From Nocardia sp. XZ_19_385 (lineage in GTDB: Bacteria; Actinomycetota; Actinomycetes; Mycobacteriales; Mycobacteriaceae): DNA of 64,000 nt. Below the pieces are notes generated by a model. That model saw nothing but the letters and a program-made list of their open reading frames with translations, searched no databases and was not told the DNA's origin. The stretch spans positions 2,604,001 through 2,668,000 of the forward strand of contig NZ_JACVEE010000001.1 of assembly GCF_015355755.1 (NCBI RefSeq), given 5' to 3'. Made by a program: the position numbers and the translations under genes. Of the stretch, positions 34,508 to 43,160 are shown one piece after another. Within the stretch, counting starts at the first letter, position 1; each line of letters opens with the position of its first letter.

Positions 34508-36138
34508 AGCGGAATTGGCGGCTGGCAACGGCTCTCATGGCGACAGCCTTGCTGGTGACCGCGTGCGGCGGGTCGGACACCGGGTCGGGCGGATCGGGGC
34601 AACCCCGCAGCGGCGGGTCGCTGACCTGGGGTGTGGAGACGGAGCCGACCACGCTCAATCCGCACCTCAACGGTCAGAGCAACACCAAGCTGATGCTGCG
34701 CAACACCTACGAGACGCTGCTGGCGCGCACCCAGGACGGCGGTTTCCTCCCCTGGCTGGCCACCGGTCATGAGGTATCGCCGGACGGGCTGACCTACACC
34801 TTCACCCTGCGCGAGGACGTGAAGTTCACCGACGGCAATCCGCTGACCGCGGCCGCGGTGGCCCGCAACTTCACCACGATGCAGGACGTGGCCTACTCCG
34901 GCGGGTTCTCCTCCGGACCGTTGTCGAACCTGGCCGGAGTCAGCGCGCGGGACGAACGCACGGTGGTCTTCACGCTGAAGAATCCCTACGCGCCATTCCT
35001 CGACTTCGCCTCCGGTTTCGACATCATCTCCCCCGCCGCGTGGGACAAGCCTCAGCTCAAAGCTGGTGGGCCCGAGATCGCGGGCACCGGTCCGTTCATT
35101 CTCGATCGCTACGTCAAGGGTCAGGAACTGCACTTCCGGAAGAACCCGGACTACAACTGGGCGCCGCGCAACGCCGCCCATCAGGGCCCGGCCTACCTCG
35201 ACGAGGTGACCTACCGATTCCTGCCCGAATCCTCGGTGCGCACCGGTGCGCTCACCTCCGGTCAGGTCGATCTCATCGAGGGCGTCTCCGGCAACGACGC
35301 CTCGCTGTTCCAAGACAATCCGGAGTTCACCTATCAGCGCTCGCTGAACAACGGCAGCCCGTACACGCTGTACTGGAACGCGACCTTCGGTCCGGCCGCC
35401 GACGAGAAGGTCCGCAAGGCGCTGAACAACTCCGTCGACGTCGATGCGATCCTGCAGTCGATCTATCGCGGTCAGCGCACCCGCGGGTGGGGTATCGCCT
35501 CCAGCGTCGACGCGCTGTTCTACGACAAGAGCATCGAGCGCACCTACGGCGCCGACAAGAACGCCGCCAACCGCCTGCTCGACGAAGCAGGCTGGTCGGC
35601 AAGGGATTCCGATGGATTCCGGACCAAGAACGGTCAGCGCCTGACCGTCGAGCTGGTGCAGGCCCAGTCCACCGTCCGGGATCAGCGTGAGGTGCTGCTG
35701 CAGGCGGTCCAAGCGCAGGCCCGGCAGAACGCGGGCATCGACCTGAAGATCTCCTACGTCGATCTGGGCACCTACGCCGAGTTCCGTAAAAGCAACACCT
35801 TCGGCTCGATCGCCAACTCCGACACCCTGACCGGCGGCATCGATATCGAAAACCATTGGTACCCGCCGACTTCGAAGGGGACGCTGAACTACAGCCGGGC
35901 CGGCGATCCCGAACTGTCGGGCTGGCTGCAGGCCGCCGCAGCGACCATCGACACCGCCGCGCGGGCCGAGCAGTACGGGAAGTTGCAGCGGTTCGCGCTC
36001 CTGGACAAGGCATATGGGCTGCCGCTCTACATTCCCGAGAACCAGATCGCGGCCGGGACGCACGTGCACGGCGCGGGATTCCGGCCGTACAAGCAACTTC
36101 CGGAGAACGCGTACGACATCTGGGTCGACCGTGGCTGA
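34504..36138 (+). CDS. Opp/Dpp/Nik-type ABC substrate-binding lipoprotein (SBP_bac_5)
   Basis: A 544-residue extracytoplasmic receptor. Signal peptide with lipobox LLVTACGG (Cys21), a Gly/Ser linker, then a family 5 solute-binding fold: TWGVETEPTTLNPHL, LTYTFTLREDVKFTDGNPLTA, and GTGPFILDRY. This family binds oligopeptides, nickel, heme or metal-opine complexes. The gene overlaps the carboxylase alpha gene (GTGA), tying the importer to the biosynthetic operon, so the ligand may be the pathway product or its metal complex. Ligand identity is inferred only from context. Confidence 0.92.
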   Translation: MKRNWRLATALMATALLVTACGGSDTGSGGSGQPRSGGSLTWGVETEPTTLNPHLNGQSNTKLMLRNTYETLLARTQDGGFLPWLATGHEVSPDGLTYTFTLREDVKFTDGNPLTAAAVARNFTTMQDVAYSGGFSSGPLSNLAGVSARDERTVVFTLKNPYAPFLDFASGFDIISPAAWDKPQLKAGGPEIAGTGPFILDRYVKGQELHFRKNPDYNWAPRNAAHQGPAYLDEVTYRFLPESSVRTGALTSGQVDLIEGVSGNDASLFQDNPEFTYQRSLNNGSPYTLYWNATFGPAADEKVRKALNNSVDVDAILQSIYRGQRTRGWGIASSVDALFYDKSIERTYGADKNAANRLLDEAGWSARDSDGFRTKNGQRLTVELVQAQSTVRDQREVLLQAVQAQARQNAGIDLKISYVDLGTYAEFRKSNTFGSIANSDTLTGGIDIENHWYPPTSKGTLNYSRAGDPELSGWLQAAAATIDTAARAEQYGKLQRFALLDKAYGLPLYIPENQIAAGTHVHGAGFRPYKQLPENAYDIWVDRG

Positions 36139-36168
36139 GGCGGCACACAATCAGCCGGGGCGGTGTCC

Positions 36169-37179
36169 ATGACGCTCGAAATCACCGCACCGCAAGCAGT
36201 GGGGTCCGCAGTCGACACCGCACCCGGCGCTCGCACCGGCACCACGAAACAGATTGTGCTGCGGGTGATCTCGGGCATCGGAGTGCTGTGGGGCGCGGCA
36301 ACCCTGTCCTTCATCGGGGTACGGCTCGCGCCGGGCGACACGGTCGACGTGCTGCTCGGCGAACAGCCGCGCACCCCGGAGGTCGAGGCGGCCATCCGGG
36401 CCGAGTGGGGCTTGGACAGCCCGGCCGTCGTGCAATACGCCCGATACCTGTGGAACGTGGCACACGGCGACTTCGGGCGCTCCTACGTGTTGCAGCGGCC
36501 GGTCTCGGAGGTTATCGGCGCGCAGGTCGGGCCGACCCTCGCGCTCACGGGGGCTGCGCTATTGGTGGCGCTGGCGTTCGCGGTCACCGTTGCAACCACC
36601 ACGGCGGGTCGGCGACGCACGCGGGCGGTCGCGAATGCCGTTGAGCTGGCGCTGGTTTCGACGCCCGCGTTCTGGCTGGGCATCGTGCTGCTGTCGGTAT
36701 TCAGCTTCCAGTTCAAGATCTTCCCGGTGGCCGCCAACAAGGGTTTGCCCGCGCTGGTGCTGCCCGCGCTGGCGCTCGGGCTGTCGCTCGGCGCGGTCAT
36801 CTCCCAGGTGCTGCGCGACGGCCTCGAGCGGGCGCTCGACGAACCGTTCGCGGTGACAGTGCGCTCGTGGTCGGTGCGGGAAAGCCAACTGCGCGTGCGG
36901 CACGGACTGCGCCATGCCGCGCTGCCCGCGGTGACGTTGACCGGCTGGCTGGTCGGCGGATTACTGGGCGGGGCGGTGATTATCGAGGAGGTCTTCGGCA
37001 GGCCCGGCCTCGGTCGCGTGACGGTCGAAGCTGTGCTGGCACAGGATCTTCCGGTTGTGCTCGCCGTCGCGATCCTGTCGGCTTTCGTCTACGTGGTGAT
37101 CAGCACGCTTGTCGATCTGCTGTATCTGTGGCTCGACCCGCGCTTGCGCCGCGACTCACGGAACGGCGGCGCACGATGA
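36169..37179 (+). CDS. Opp/Dpp-type ABC transporter permease (OppB/NikB-like)
   Basis: First permease of the importer, about 336 residues, six membrane helices. The N-terminal helix with FIGVRLAPGDTVDVLLGE and the loop between helices 1 and 2 are OppB/DppB-like, and the C-terminal VTLTGWLVGGLLGGAVIIEEVFGRPGLG motif is diagnostic. ATG at 36169 is preferred to GTG at 36163 because GGGGCGG is then at a usable distance. The coupling segment is VRSWSVRESQLRVRHGLRHAALP. Overlaps the second permease by ATGA. Confidence 0.92.
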   Translation: MTLEITAPQAVGSAVDTAPGARTGTTKQIVLRVISGIGVLWGAATLSFIGVRLAPGDTVDVLLGEQPRTPEVEAAIRAEWGLDSPAVVQYARYLWNVAHGDFGRSYVLQRPVSEVIGAQVGPTLALTGAALLVALAFAVTVATTTAGRRRTRAVANAVELALVSTPAFWLGIVLLSVFSFQFKIFPVAANKGLPALVLPALALGLSLGAVISQVLRDGLERALDEPFAVTVRSWSVRESQLRVRHGLRHAALPAVTLTGWLVGGLLGGAVIIEEVFGRPGLGRVTVEAVLAQDLPVVLAVAILSAFVYVVISTLVDLLYLWLDPRLRRDSRNGGAR

Positions 37180-38045
37180 CAGCTGTCGTTCATCCGCGCA
37201 CGACTGTTGGCCGGATCGCTTCGCGTGCAAGGAATTTCGGCGTGACGCCAGGCCTCTCCGTGGCGGCGCTGACGGTGGGGCTGGTCGCGATCGCCGTGAT
37301 CGCACCCGCCGTAATGGCCGGTGCCGATCCGCTGGCCGCCGATCCCCTTGCCGCCCAGCTCTCGCCGAGCGCCCAGCACTGGTTCGGCACCGATCATCTC
37401 GGACGCGATGTCTTCACGCGCGTGGTCCACGGCGCGCGCTACTCACTGCTCATCGGGGTCACCGCCGTGGCGATCGCGGTCGTGGCGGGCACGGCGCTCG
37501 GACTGCTGTCCGGGTTGGCCCGGGGGTGGCTCGACGAGCTGGTCACCCGTTTCCTCGACGTGGTGTCGGCTTTCCCGGATCTGCTGCTCGCGCTGGTCCT
37601 GATCTCGTTCACCGGGCCGGGAACCACGAACCTGATCTTCGCACTCGGTATCGCCTCGATCCCCCGATTCGCCCGGGTGGTGCGGGCACAAACCCTGGTC
37701 GTGCAGGAATCCGGGTACGTCGAACAGGCGCGCACCTTCGGCCTCACCCGGGCCACGCTGGTGCGGCGGCACGTCCTGCCGCACGCGGTGGCCCAGGTCC
37801 CGATCCTGGCCACCATCGGCCTGGGCACCGCCATTCTCGGTGCGGCCGGCCTGAGCTTCCTCGGCATGGGTCCGCAACCGCCCGAACCGGAATGGGGCGC
37901 CATGCTCGCCGAGGGCCGCAATTATCTGCGCGTTGCCTGGTGGATCGCGGTACTTCCCGGTGTGGCCGTCACCGCCACCGTCATTGCCGTGAGTTCCCTG
38001 GGCCGGCACTGGCAACGAAACTACGACGGAAGGTCCGCGACGTGA
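37176..38045 (+). CDS. Opp/Dpp-type ABC transporter permease (OppC/NikC-like)
   Basis: Second permease, 289 residues. The N-terminal segment AQHWFGTDHLGRDVFTRVVHGARYSL is the hallmark of OppC/DppC proteins, and ARTFGLTRATLVRRHVLPHAVAQV is the ATPase-coupling loop; LGAAGLSFLGMGPQPPEPEWGAML completes the family pattern. Start and stop overlap both neighbours by four bases (ATGA, GTGA), so translation is coupled to the first permease and the ATPase. Confidence 0.93.
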   Translation: MTAVVHPRTTVGRIASRARNFGVTPGLSVAALTVGLVAIAVIAPAVMAGADPLAADPLAAQLSPSAQHWFGTDHLGRDVFTRVVHGARYSLLIGVTAVAIAVVAGTALGLLSGLARGWLDELVTRFLDVVSAFPDLLLALVLISFTGPGTTNLIFALGIASIPRFARVVRAQTLVVQESGYVEQARTFGLTRATLVRRHVLPHAVAQVPILATIGLGTAILGAAGLSFLGMGPQPPEPEWGAMLAEGRNYLRVAWWIAVLPGVAVTATVIAVSSLGRHWQRNYDGRSAT

Positions 38046-39700
38046 GCGGTCAGAGTTTGGTCGCTGTCACGGATCTGCGCATCGGCTTTCCGGCGCGGGC
38101 CGGAATCCGCGATGTGGTCAAGGGCATCGATCTGCGGATCGATCCGGGCGAGACCGTGGCCCTGGTGGGCGAATCGGGATCGGGCAAGTCGGTGACAGCC
38201 CGTGCGCTGGTCGGGCTGACCGGATCCGGCGCGGTCGTGCGCGCCGGGCAATTGCAGCTGTTCGGACAGGACGCGCGTAACCATCGGGAACGCCAGTGGC
38301 GCCGAATCCGGGGCAGCGACATCGGATTCGTGCTCCAGGACGCACTCGTCTCCCTCGATCCGCTCTGCACGGTCGGCGCGCAACTGGCCGAGGCGCAACG
38401 CGCGCTGACCGACCTGCGTCGGCCGGCGATCATCGAACGCAGCGTCCAGTTGCTGACCGATGTCGGCGTCCCCGAGCCCGAGCGGCGTTTGTCGCAGTAT
38501 CCCTATGAGCTTTCCGGCGGACTGCGCCAGCGGGTGCTGATCGCGACGGCGATCGCGGGCGAGCCCCGGTTGATCATCGCCGACGAGCCGACCACCGCGC
38601 TCGATGTCACTGTGCAGCAACAGATTCTGGAGCTGCTCCGGCAACGCAAGGAGGCGGGCAACGCACTGCTGCTGATCAGCCATGATCTGGCGGTAGTCGC
38701 GGAATTGGCCGACCGAGTGCTGGTCATGCGGAATGGCGAGGTCGTCGAGGAGGGAAACACCCATGATGTCCTGACTCGGCCTGCACATCCCTACACGAAG
38801 AAGCTGCTCGCGGCGGTGCCGTCGGCCGCTTCGCGCGGGACGAAGTTGTCGGTCTCCGACGACCCGGCCACCGACCGCCTGCCACTGCCACCGCGCACCG
38901 TGGACGACAGCCGAATCGTGTTGTCGGTCCAGCACCTTCGCAAGATCTACGGCTCCGGATCGGCCGCCCGTGCCGTGGTCGACGACGTCGACTTCGACCT
39001 GTTCGCCGGTGAAACGCTCGGGATCGTCGGCGAGTCCGGATCCGGCAAGACCACGACAGCACGGCTCGCATTGCGCCTCATCACACCCACCTCCGGCCGC
39101 GTCGTCGTGGACGGCGAACCGTGGAGCGAATACACCGACAGCGAGTTGCGCCGCCACCGCGGCACCGCACAGCTGATCGCACAGGACCCGCTGAGCTCCT
39201 TCGACCCGCGCTACACCGTCGAGCGCGTCATCGGCGAAAGTCTCGACACAATCGGTGTCCGAAAGCGCTTCCGCGCCAACCGAGTCCGCGAAATCCTCGA
39301 CGCCGTAGGCCTCAGCCGCGACCTGCTCGACCGGCACCCCCGAACCCTGTCCGGCGGGCAACGCCAGCGCGTCGCCATCGCCCGCGCCCTGGCCCCCAAC
39401 CCCGCGCTCATCGTCGCCGACGAGCCGGTCTCCGCCCTCGACGTCTCGGTCCAGGCCCAGATCCTCGACCTACTCGCCGAACTCCAAGCGGAATTCGGCA
39501 CCGCCCTGCTGCTCATCTCGCACGACCTGGGCGTGGTCCACCACATCGCCGACCGCGTCGTCGTCATGAAGGACGGCCGCGTCGTCGAGTCCGGCGACGT
39601 CGACTCGGTTCTGCATGCGCCACAACACGATTACACCCGCCGACTGGTCGCCTCGGTCCCCCGGCTGCCTGTGCTCACCCACCCGGCCGGGGACACCTAG
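38042..39700 (+). CDS. Fused double ABC ATPase of the Opp/Dpp-type importer (OppD-OppF fusion)
   Basis: One 552-residue polypeptide carries both nucleotide-binding domains: Walker A GESGSGKSVT (Lys49), signature LSGGLRQRVLIA and Walker B LIIADEPTTALD in the first half; GESGSGKTTT (Lys336), LSGGQRQRVAIARAL and LIVADEPVSALD in the second. The first half keeps a usual OppD C-terminal HPYTKKLLAAVP element and the second ends with HDYTRRLVASVP. It energises uptake through the two permeases and is the last gene of the operon that starts at 28569. Confidence 0.94.
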   Translation: MSGQSLVAVTDLRIGFPARAGIRDVVKGIDLRIDPGETVALVGESGSGKSVTARALVGLTGSGAVVRAGQLQLFGQDARNHRERQWRRIRGSDIGFVLQDALVSLDPLCTVGAQLAEAQRALTDLRRPAIIERSVQLLTDVGVPEPERRLSQYPYELSGGLRQRVLIATAIAGEPRLIIADEPTTALDVTVQQQILELLRQRKEAGNALLLISHDLAVVAELADRVLVMRNGEVVEEGNTHDVLTRPAHPYTKKLLAAVPSAASRGTKLSVSDDPATDRLPLPPRTVDDSRIVLSVQHLRKIYGSGSAARAVVDDVDFDLFAGETLGIVGESGSGKTTTARLALRLITPTSGRVVVDGEPWSEYTDSELRRHRGTAQLIAQDPLSSFDPRYTVERVIGESLDTIGVRKRFRANRVREILDAVGLSRDLLDRHPRTLSGGQRQRVAIARALAPNPALIVADEPVSALDVSVQAQILDLLAELQAEFGTALLLISHDLGVVHHIADRVVVMKDGRVVESGDVDSVLHAPQHDYTRRLVASVPRLPVLTHPAGDT

Positions 39701-39797
39701 CGGATCTTCGGGTCCCAGGCGCAACCGATGAGTTTGCTGTAGATTTGCTGATCGATGATCCGGCACGATCCGTACGACCCCGAAGGGGCTGTCACCG

Positions 39798-41648
39798 ATG
39801 TTGGCCTGGTTGGAAATCGCCTTTACCGGCATAGCGTCCGCGGTGTGCGCCGCCGCGGCCTTCGTGGTTCTGCGACAGTGGTTCCCCCGTCTGCGAAACC
39901 TGGACATGCTGGCAGGCCCGGTGGTCTTCGGTCTACCGGCGGTCGTGGCCTGGGACAGCCCGATCATCTGGGCGGCGCTGGTCACCGCTGCAGTCGTTAC
40001 GGGGGCCCTGCGTCGAGCCCGGCCCTACCTGCATGTGCCGGGGGCTGCGTTGATCGTGCTGATGGCGTTCGCCGCGATCGATACCGGCCTGTGGTTGCCC
40101 GCCTTCGCAATGCATCCGCGCACCGATTCCGTCACCGCCGCCGTAGTGTTGATCTTCGCGGCGGGGTTCGCCTTCATCACTCCGGCAATGCTCACCGCTC
40201 AGTTCCTTGCCCTGGAGCCGCTGCTTCGGGACAGCTGGTCGAGATCGCGACCGCACGCCGAATCCGAGCCGGCGCGGCGCGGACCCATGGTTTCGGTTCA
40301 TGTGCCCTGCTACGCCGAACCGCCCGAGATCGTGATCGCCACCCTGGATTCGCTGGCGAACCTGGATTACGACAATTTCGAAGTGCTGGTAATCGACAAC
40401 AACACCGAGGACCCGGCGTTGTGGGAGCCGGTGCGCCGCCACTGCCGGACGCTGGGTGACCGGTTCCGCTTCTTCCATGTGACCGGTATGACGGGGGCGA
40501 AGGCCGGGGCGCTCAACTACGCGTTGACCAAGACCGATCCGGCGGCCGAACTGATCGCCCTGGTCGATGCCGACTGGCAGGTGCGACCGGATTTCCTGTC
40601 CCGCCTGGCGCCCTATTTCACGGACCCGCGCATGGCCGCGGTGCAGACGCGCTACGACTACCGGGACTGGCGGGAGCGGCGGTTCCTGACCGGTTGTTTC
40701 TGGCATTACCGGGTCGGGTTTCCGACGCTGTTCCGCAGTCTCGACGAACGCCGGGCGGCGTTCACGGTTGGAACCATGTGCGTGCTGCGCCGACGGGCCG
40801 TCGAGCAGGTAGGCGGCTGGGCCACCTGGTGTCTGACCGAGGACTCCGAGATCGTGGTCCGGCTCCAGGCGGTGGGGTACGAATCACGGCTGGTGCTCGG
40901 CGATTTCGGGCACGGACTCATCCCGGAACGGTTCGCCGATTACACCAAACAACGCTATCGCTGGACCTTCGGCCCGGTACAGGAATTCCGGCGGCACTGG
41001 CGGCTGATCCTGGCCAGGTCCTCGAAATTCTCTCCGGCCCAGCGATTTCTGCATCTACATCACGGGTTCGGTCTGATCGCCGGTGCGATCGCGATGGTGC
41101 TGTCGTTGCCGGTGACCGCGGTCGCGGTGATCTCCCTGGCCTGGCACGAGCATGAGCTGCCGCTGGGCTCGGCGGTGCTGCTGGTAGCCGTGCTCGGCAT
41201 CGTCGTGGGGCCGATGTTGAGACTGACCTGCTACCGGGTCGCCGACGGTCTCTCGGCCCGCCAGGGCGTGGCCGTCCAGCTGATGACCATGTCGCTGCAA
41301 TTCACCTGTGCGCGAGCGGCATTGACGGCAGCCCGCACCGGCGCTGCCGAGTGGGCCCGGACCAGCAAGTTCACCGTCCGCCCGGTCGGTGTCCGCGCGA
41401 TCTGGACCGCTCGGGGCGAACTGCTGATCGCGGCGGCCGGTATCACCGTCGCGGTGGCGTGCGCCGCGGCGCATCACACCGGCGCGATGCTGTTACTCGA
41501 GCTCGCGCTCGCCGTGCGTGCCGCCTGCCTGCTCGCCGCGCCGGTCGCGGTACTCCTGGCCGACCGCGAACTCCGGCCCGCCGACTCCCCGGGGTTCGCG
41601 CCGATCGTAGACAGCCATCCCACGGACGTGATGTCACGCGCTCGCTGA
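39798..41648 (+). CDS. Membrane glycosyltransferase, GT2 cellulose-synthase-like
   Basis: A 616-residue processive-type glycosyltransferase. Four N-terminal membrane helices, a cytosolic GT-A domain (about 165-420) and four or more C-terminal helices. Catalytic motifs are all present: Asp257-x-Asp259 (VDADW), Thr-Glu-Asp (347-349) and the QxxRW motif (Gln385-Trp389, QRYRW), as in cellulose, curdlan or NdvB-type synthases. It begins 97 bases after the transporter operon, with AGGGG upstream, and overlaps the convergent TetR gene by 15 bases. The polymer is unknown; no partner synthase subunits are adjacent. Confidence 0.9.
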   Translation: MLAWLEIAFTGIASAVCAAAAFVVLRQWFPRLRNLDMLAGPVVFGLPAVVAWDSPIIWAALVTAAVVTGALRRARPYLHVPGAALIVLMAFAAIDTGLWLPAFAMHPRTDSVTAAVVLIFAAGFAFITPAMLTAQFLALEPLLRDSWSRSRPHAESEPARRGPMVSVHVPCYAEPPEIVIATLDSLANLDYDNFEVLVIDNNTEDPALWEPVRRHCRTLGDRFRFFHVTGMTGAKAGALNYALTKTDPAAELIALVDADWQVRPDFLSRLAPYFTDPRMAAVQTRYDYRDWRERRFLTGCFWHYRVGFPTLFRSLDERRAAFTVGTMCVLRRRAVEQVGGWATWCLTEDSEIVVRLQAVGYESRLVLGDFGHGLIPERFADYTKQRYRWTFGPVQEFRRHWRLILARSSKFSPAQRFLHLHHGFGLIAGAIAMVLSLPVTAVAVISLAWHEHELPLGSAVLLVAVLGIVVGPMLRLTCYRVADGLSARQGVAVQLMTMSLQFTCARAALTAARTGAAEWARTSKFTVRPVGVRAIWTARGELLIAAAGITVAVACAAAHHTGAMLLLELALAVRAACLLAAPVAVLLADRELRPADSPGFAPIVDSHPTDVMSRAR

Positions 41649-42293
41649 CGGCCCGGCCAGTGCGGGCCAGAGGGTGGCGCTGAGCTTTTCGGCCAGGCCG
41701 CTTCGGGTTTCGGCGTCGTCACCGCGCAGGAAAGCGCCGAAATAGGCGCCGAAGACCATGGTGGCGATCGTGCGGGTGTCGATGCCGGAGCGTACGGCCC
41801 CGCGGTCGATCAGTTGCCGCAAGACGTTTTCGACCTGGGAGACACGGGGTTCGACGGCGCGTTCGACGACATGGGCGAGTAATTCCGGCACCCGGTCGGC
41901 TTCGCTGATGAAGCCGCCCTGCAAGACGATGGCGTCGGGGTTGTAGTAACACGGGTCGACGCGGCGGATGGCTTCGGTGAACGCCTCGCGCGGTGCCAGG
42001 TCCTCGAACGCGAAGGGCGGGGTGGCCGCCGTCTGGACGCGGAAACCGTAGTCGAGGGCGTCGATGACGAGTTCGAGTTTGTTCGGCCAGCGCCGGTAGA
42101 GGGTGGGGCGGGTGACCCCGGCGTCGGAGGCGATGTCGCCCAGCGCCATCCGCGTGTAGCCGTGGGTGACCAGGCGGCGGCGGGTGGCGAGGATGATCGC
42201 CTCGTCCACGCCGGGATCGCGCGGGCGTCCGCCGCGGGAACCGGACTTGCCGGCCGGTGGCTGTTCGGTGGATTCGGTGCGCTGTCGCGTCAT
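41634..42293 (-). CDS. TetR/AcrR family transcriptional regulator
   Basis: A 219-residue repressor: a basic, Gly-rich N-terminus, a TetR HTH (about 30-75; MALGDIASDAGVTRPTLYRRWPNKLELV) and a helical ligand-binding domain. It is divergent from nothing but lies immediately before an alpha/beta hydrolase gene on the same strand. GTTAC/GTAAC inverted repeats occur both in its own promoter and upstream of the hydrolase, so it probably represses both genes. The inducer is unknown but likely a hydrolase substrate. Confidence 0.92.
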   Translation of the reverse strand: MTRQRTESTEQPPAGKSGSRGGRPRDPGVDEAIILATRRRLVTHGYTRMALGDIASDAGVTRPTLYRRWPNKLELVIDALDYGFRVQTAATPPFAFEDLAPREAFTEAIRRVDPCYYNPDAIVLQGGFISEADRVPELLAHVVERAVEPRVSQVENVLRQLIDRGAVRSGIDTRTIATMVFGAYFGAFLRGDDAETRSGLAEKLSATLWPALAGPSASA

Positions 42294-42313
42294 GGCCTCC
42301 CCGTTTCACTGTT

Positions 42314-42338
42314 GCGTTACGCGTCCAGACTGTAACGC
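42314..42338. promoter_or_regulatory. Candidate TetR operator, autoregulatory site
   Basis: GCGTTAC (42314-42320) and GTAACGC (42332-42338) form a 7-bp inverted repeat with an 11-base spacer, 20 bases before the TetR start codon. It shares the GTTAC half-site with the repeat upstream of the hydrolase gene. Confidence 0.5.
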
Positions 42339-42381
42339 GGCGGGGAGGCCATCCCTCCCGATCACCGGTGGGGGCTGCGGG

Positions 42382-43113
42382 TCAGCGGGTGCCCTCGTAG
42401 GCCTGCTCGATCAGGTCGGTAACCGCGCCGGGCTGGCTGATCATGACCGCGTGCGAGGAATCGACTTCGCGGATCTGGGCCCCGGCCCGCTCGGCCATGA
42501 ACCGTTCCAGGCTCGGCGCGATGGCGTGATCCTTGGTCGCGATCAGCGCCCACGACGCAATGGTCTGCCATCCGGCCGCGGTGGCCGGTTCGCCGAAGGC
42601 TTCGGCGGCGACCGGGCGCTGCGAGATCGCCAGGAATGCGGCGGTCGAGGCGTCGACGTCGGCGGCGAAGGCGGTCGAGAACTGGGCCTGATCCAGCCAC
42701 ACCTCGGTGCCGGTCGAGCCGTCGGGGCGGGCGTACTGGAAGACCTGCTGAGGCAGCGCCGGCACGGACGGATCGGCGTGCGCCTCGAGCAGGCCACCGA
42801 GCGCCTCACCCACGTCGGGGATGAACGCGGCGGCGAACACGAGCGCCCGTACGTCGGCGATTCCGGGCGCGGCATTGCTGATGACCGCACCGGCGTAGGA
42901 GTGCCCGACCAGGATCTTCGGTCCGTCGATGCCCGCGAGCAGACCCTGCAGGTAGGCGGTGTCGTAGGCCAGGCCGCGCAGTGGGTTCGGCACCGCGACG
43001 ACCGGGAAACCGCGCTGGTGCAGCTGTGCCGAAACCGCTTGCCAGCCCGAGGCATCGGCAAACGCACCGTGCACCAGGACCACCGTGGGCTTACGTCCGG
43101 TGTGATTGCTCAT
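42382..43113 (-). CDS. Alpha/beta-fold hydrolase
   Basis: A 243-residue esterase-type hydrolase. The oxyanion loop LVHGAFADASGW, nucleophile Ser72 in the elbow GHSYAGA and the C-terminal catalytic His in SSHAVMISQP are present; the protein resembles salicylate-esterase-like or EstC-type plant/bacterial hydrolases acting on small esters. No signal peptide. It lies 88 bases from the TetR gene on the same strand and carries its own palindromic operator, so it is probably the regulated target. Confidence 0.88.
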   Translation of the reverse strand: MSNHTGRKPTVVLVHGAFADASGWQAVSAQLHQRGFPVVAVPNPLRGLAYDTAYLQGLLAGIDGPKILVGHSYAGAVISNAAPGIADVRALVFAAAFIPDVGEALGGLLEAHADPSVPALPQQVFQYARPDGSTGTEVWLDQAQFSTAFAADVDASTAAFLAISQRPVAAEAFGEPATAAGWQTIASWALIATKDHAIAPSLERFMAERAGAQIREVDSSHAVMISQPGAVTDLIEQAYEGTR

Positions 43114-43135
43114 GATTTCCTTCTCCTTCGGTTTA

Positions 43136-43156
43136 GTTACAGTGAGTGACTGTAAC
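43136..43156. promoter_or_regulatory. Candidate TetR operator upstream of the hydrolase gene
   Basis: GTTACAGT (43136-43143) and ACTGTAAC (43149-43156) are perfect 8-bp arms around a five-base spacer, a classic TetR-type operator, 22 bases before the hydrolase start. The GTTAC core matches the repeat in the TetR gene's own promoter. Confidence 0.65.
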
Positions 43157-43160
43157 GTAA

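Noticed and set aside
37109..38041. In-frame N-terminal extension of the fused ABC ATPase
   Set aside because: The extension is Arg-rich and antiparallel to no known domain, and it overlaps the whole second permease; the ATPase domain begins right after GTG 38042.
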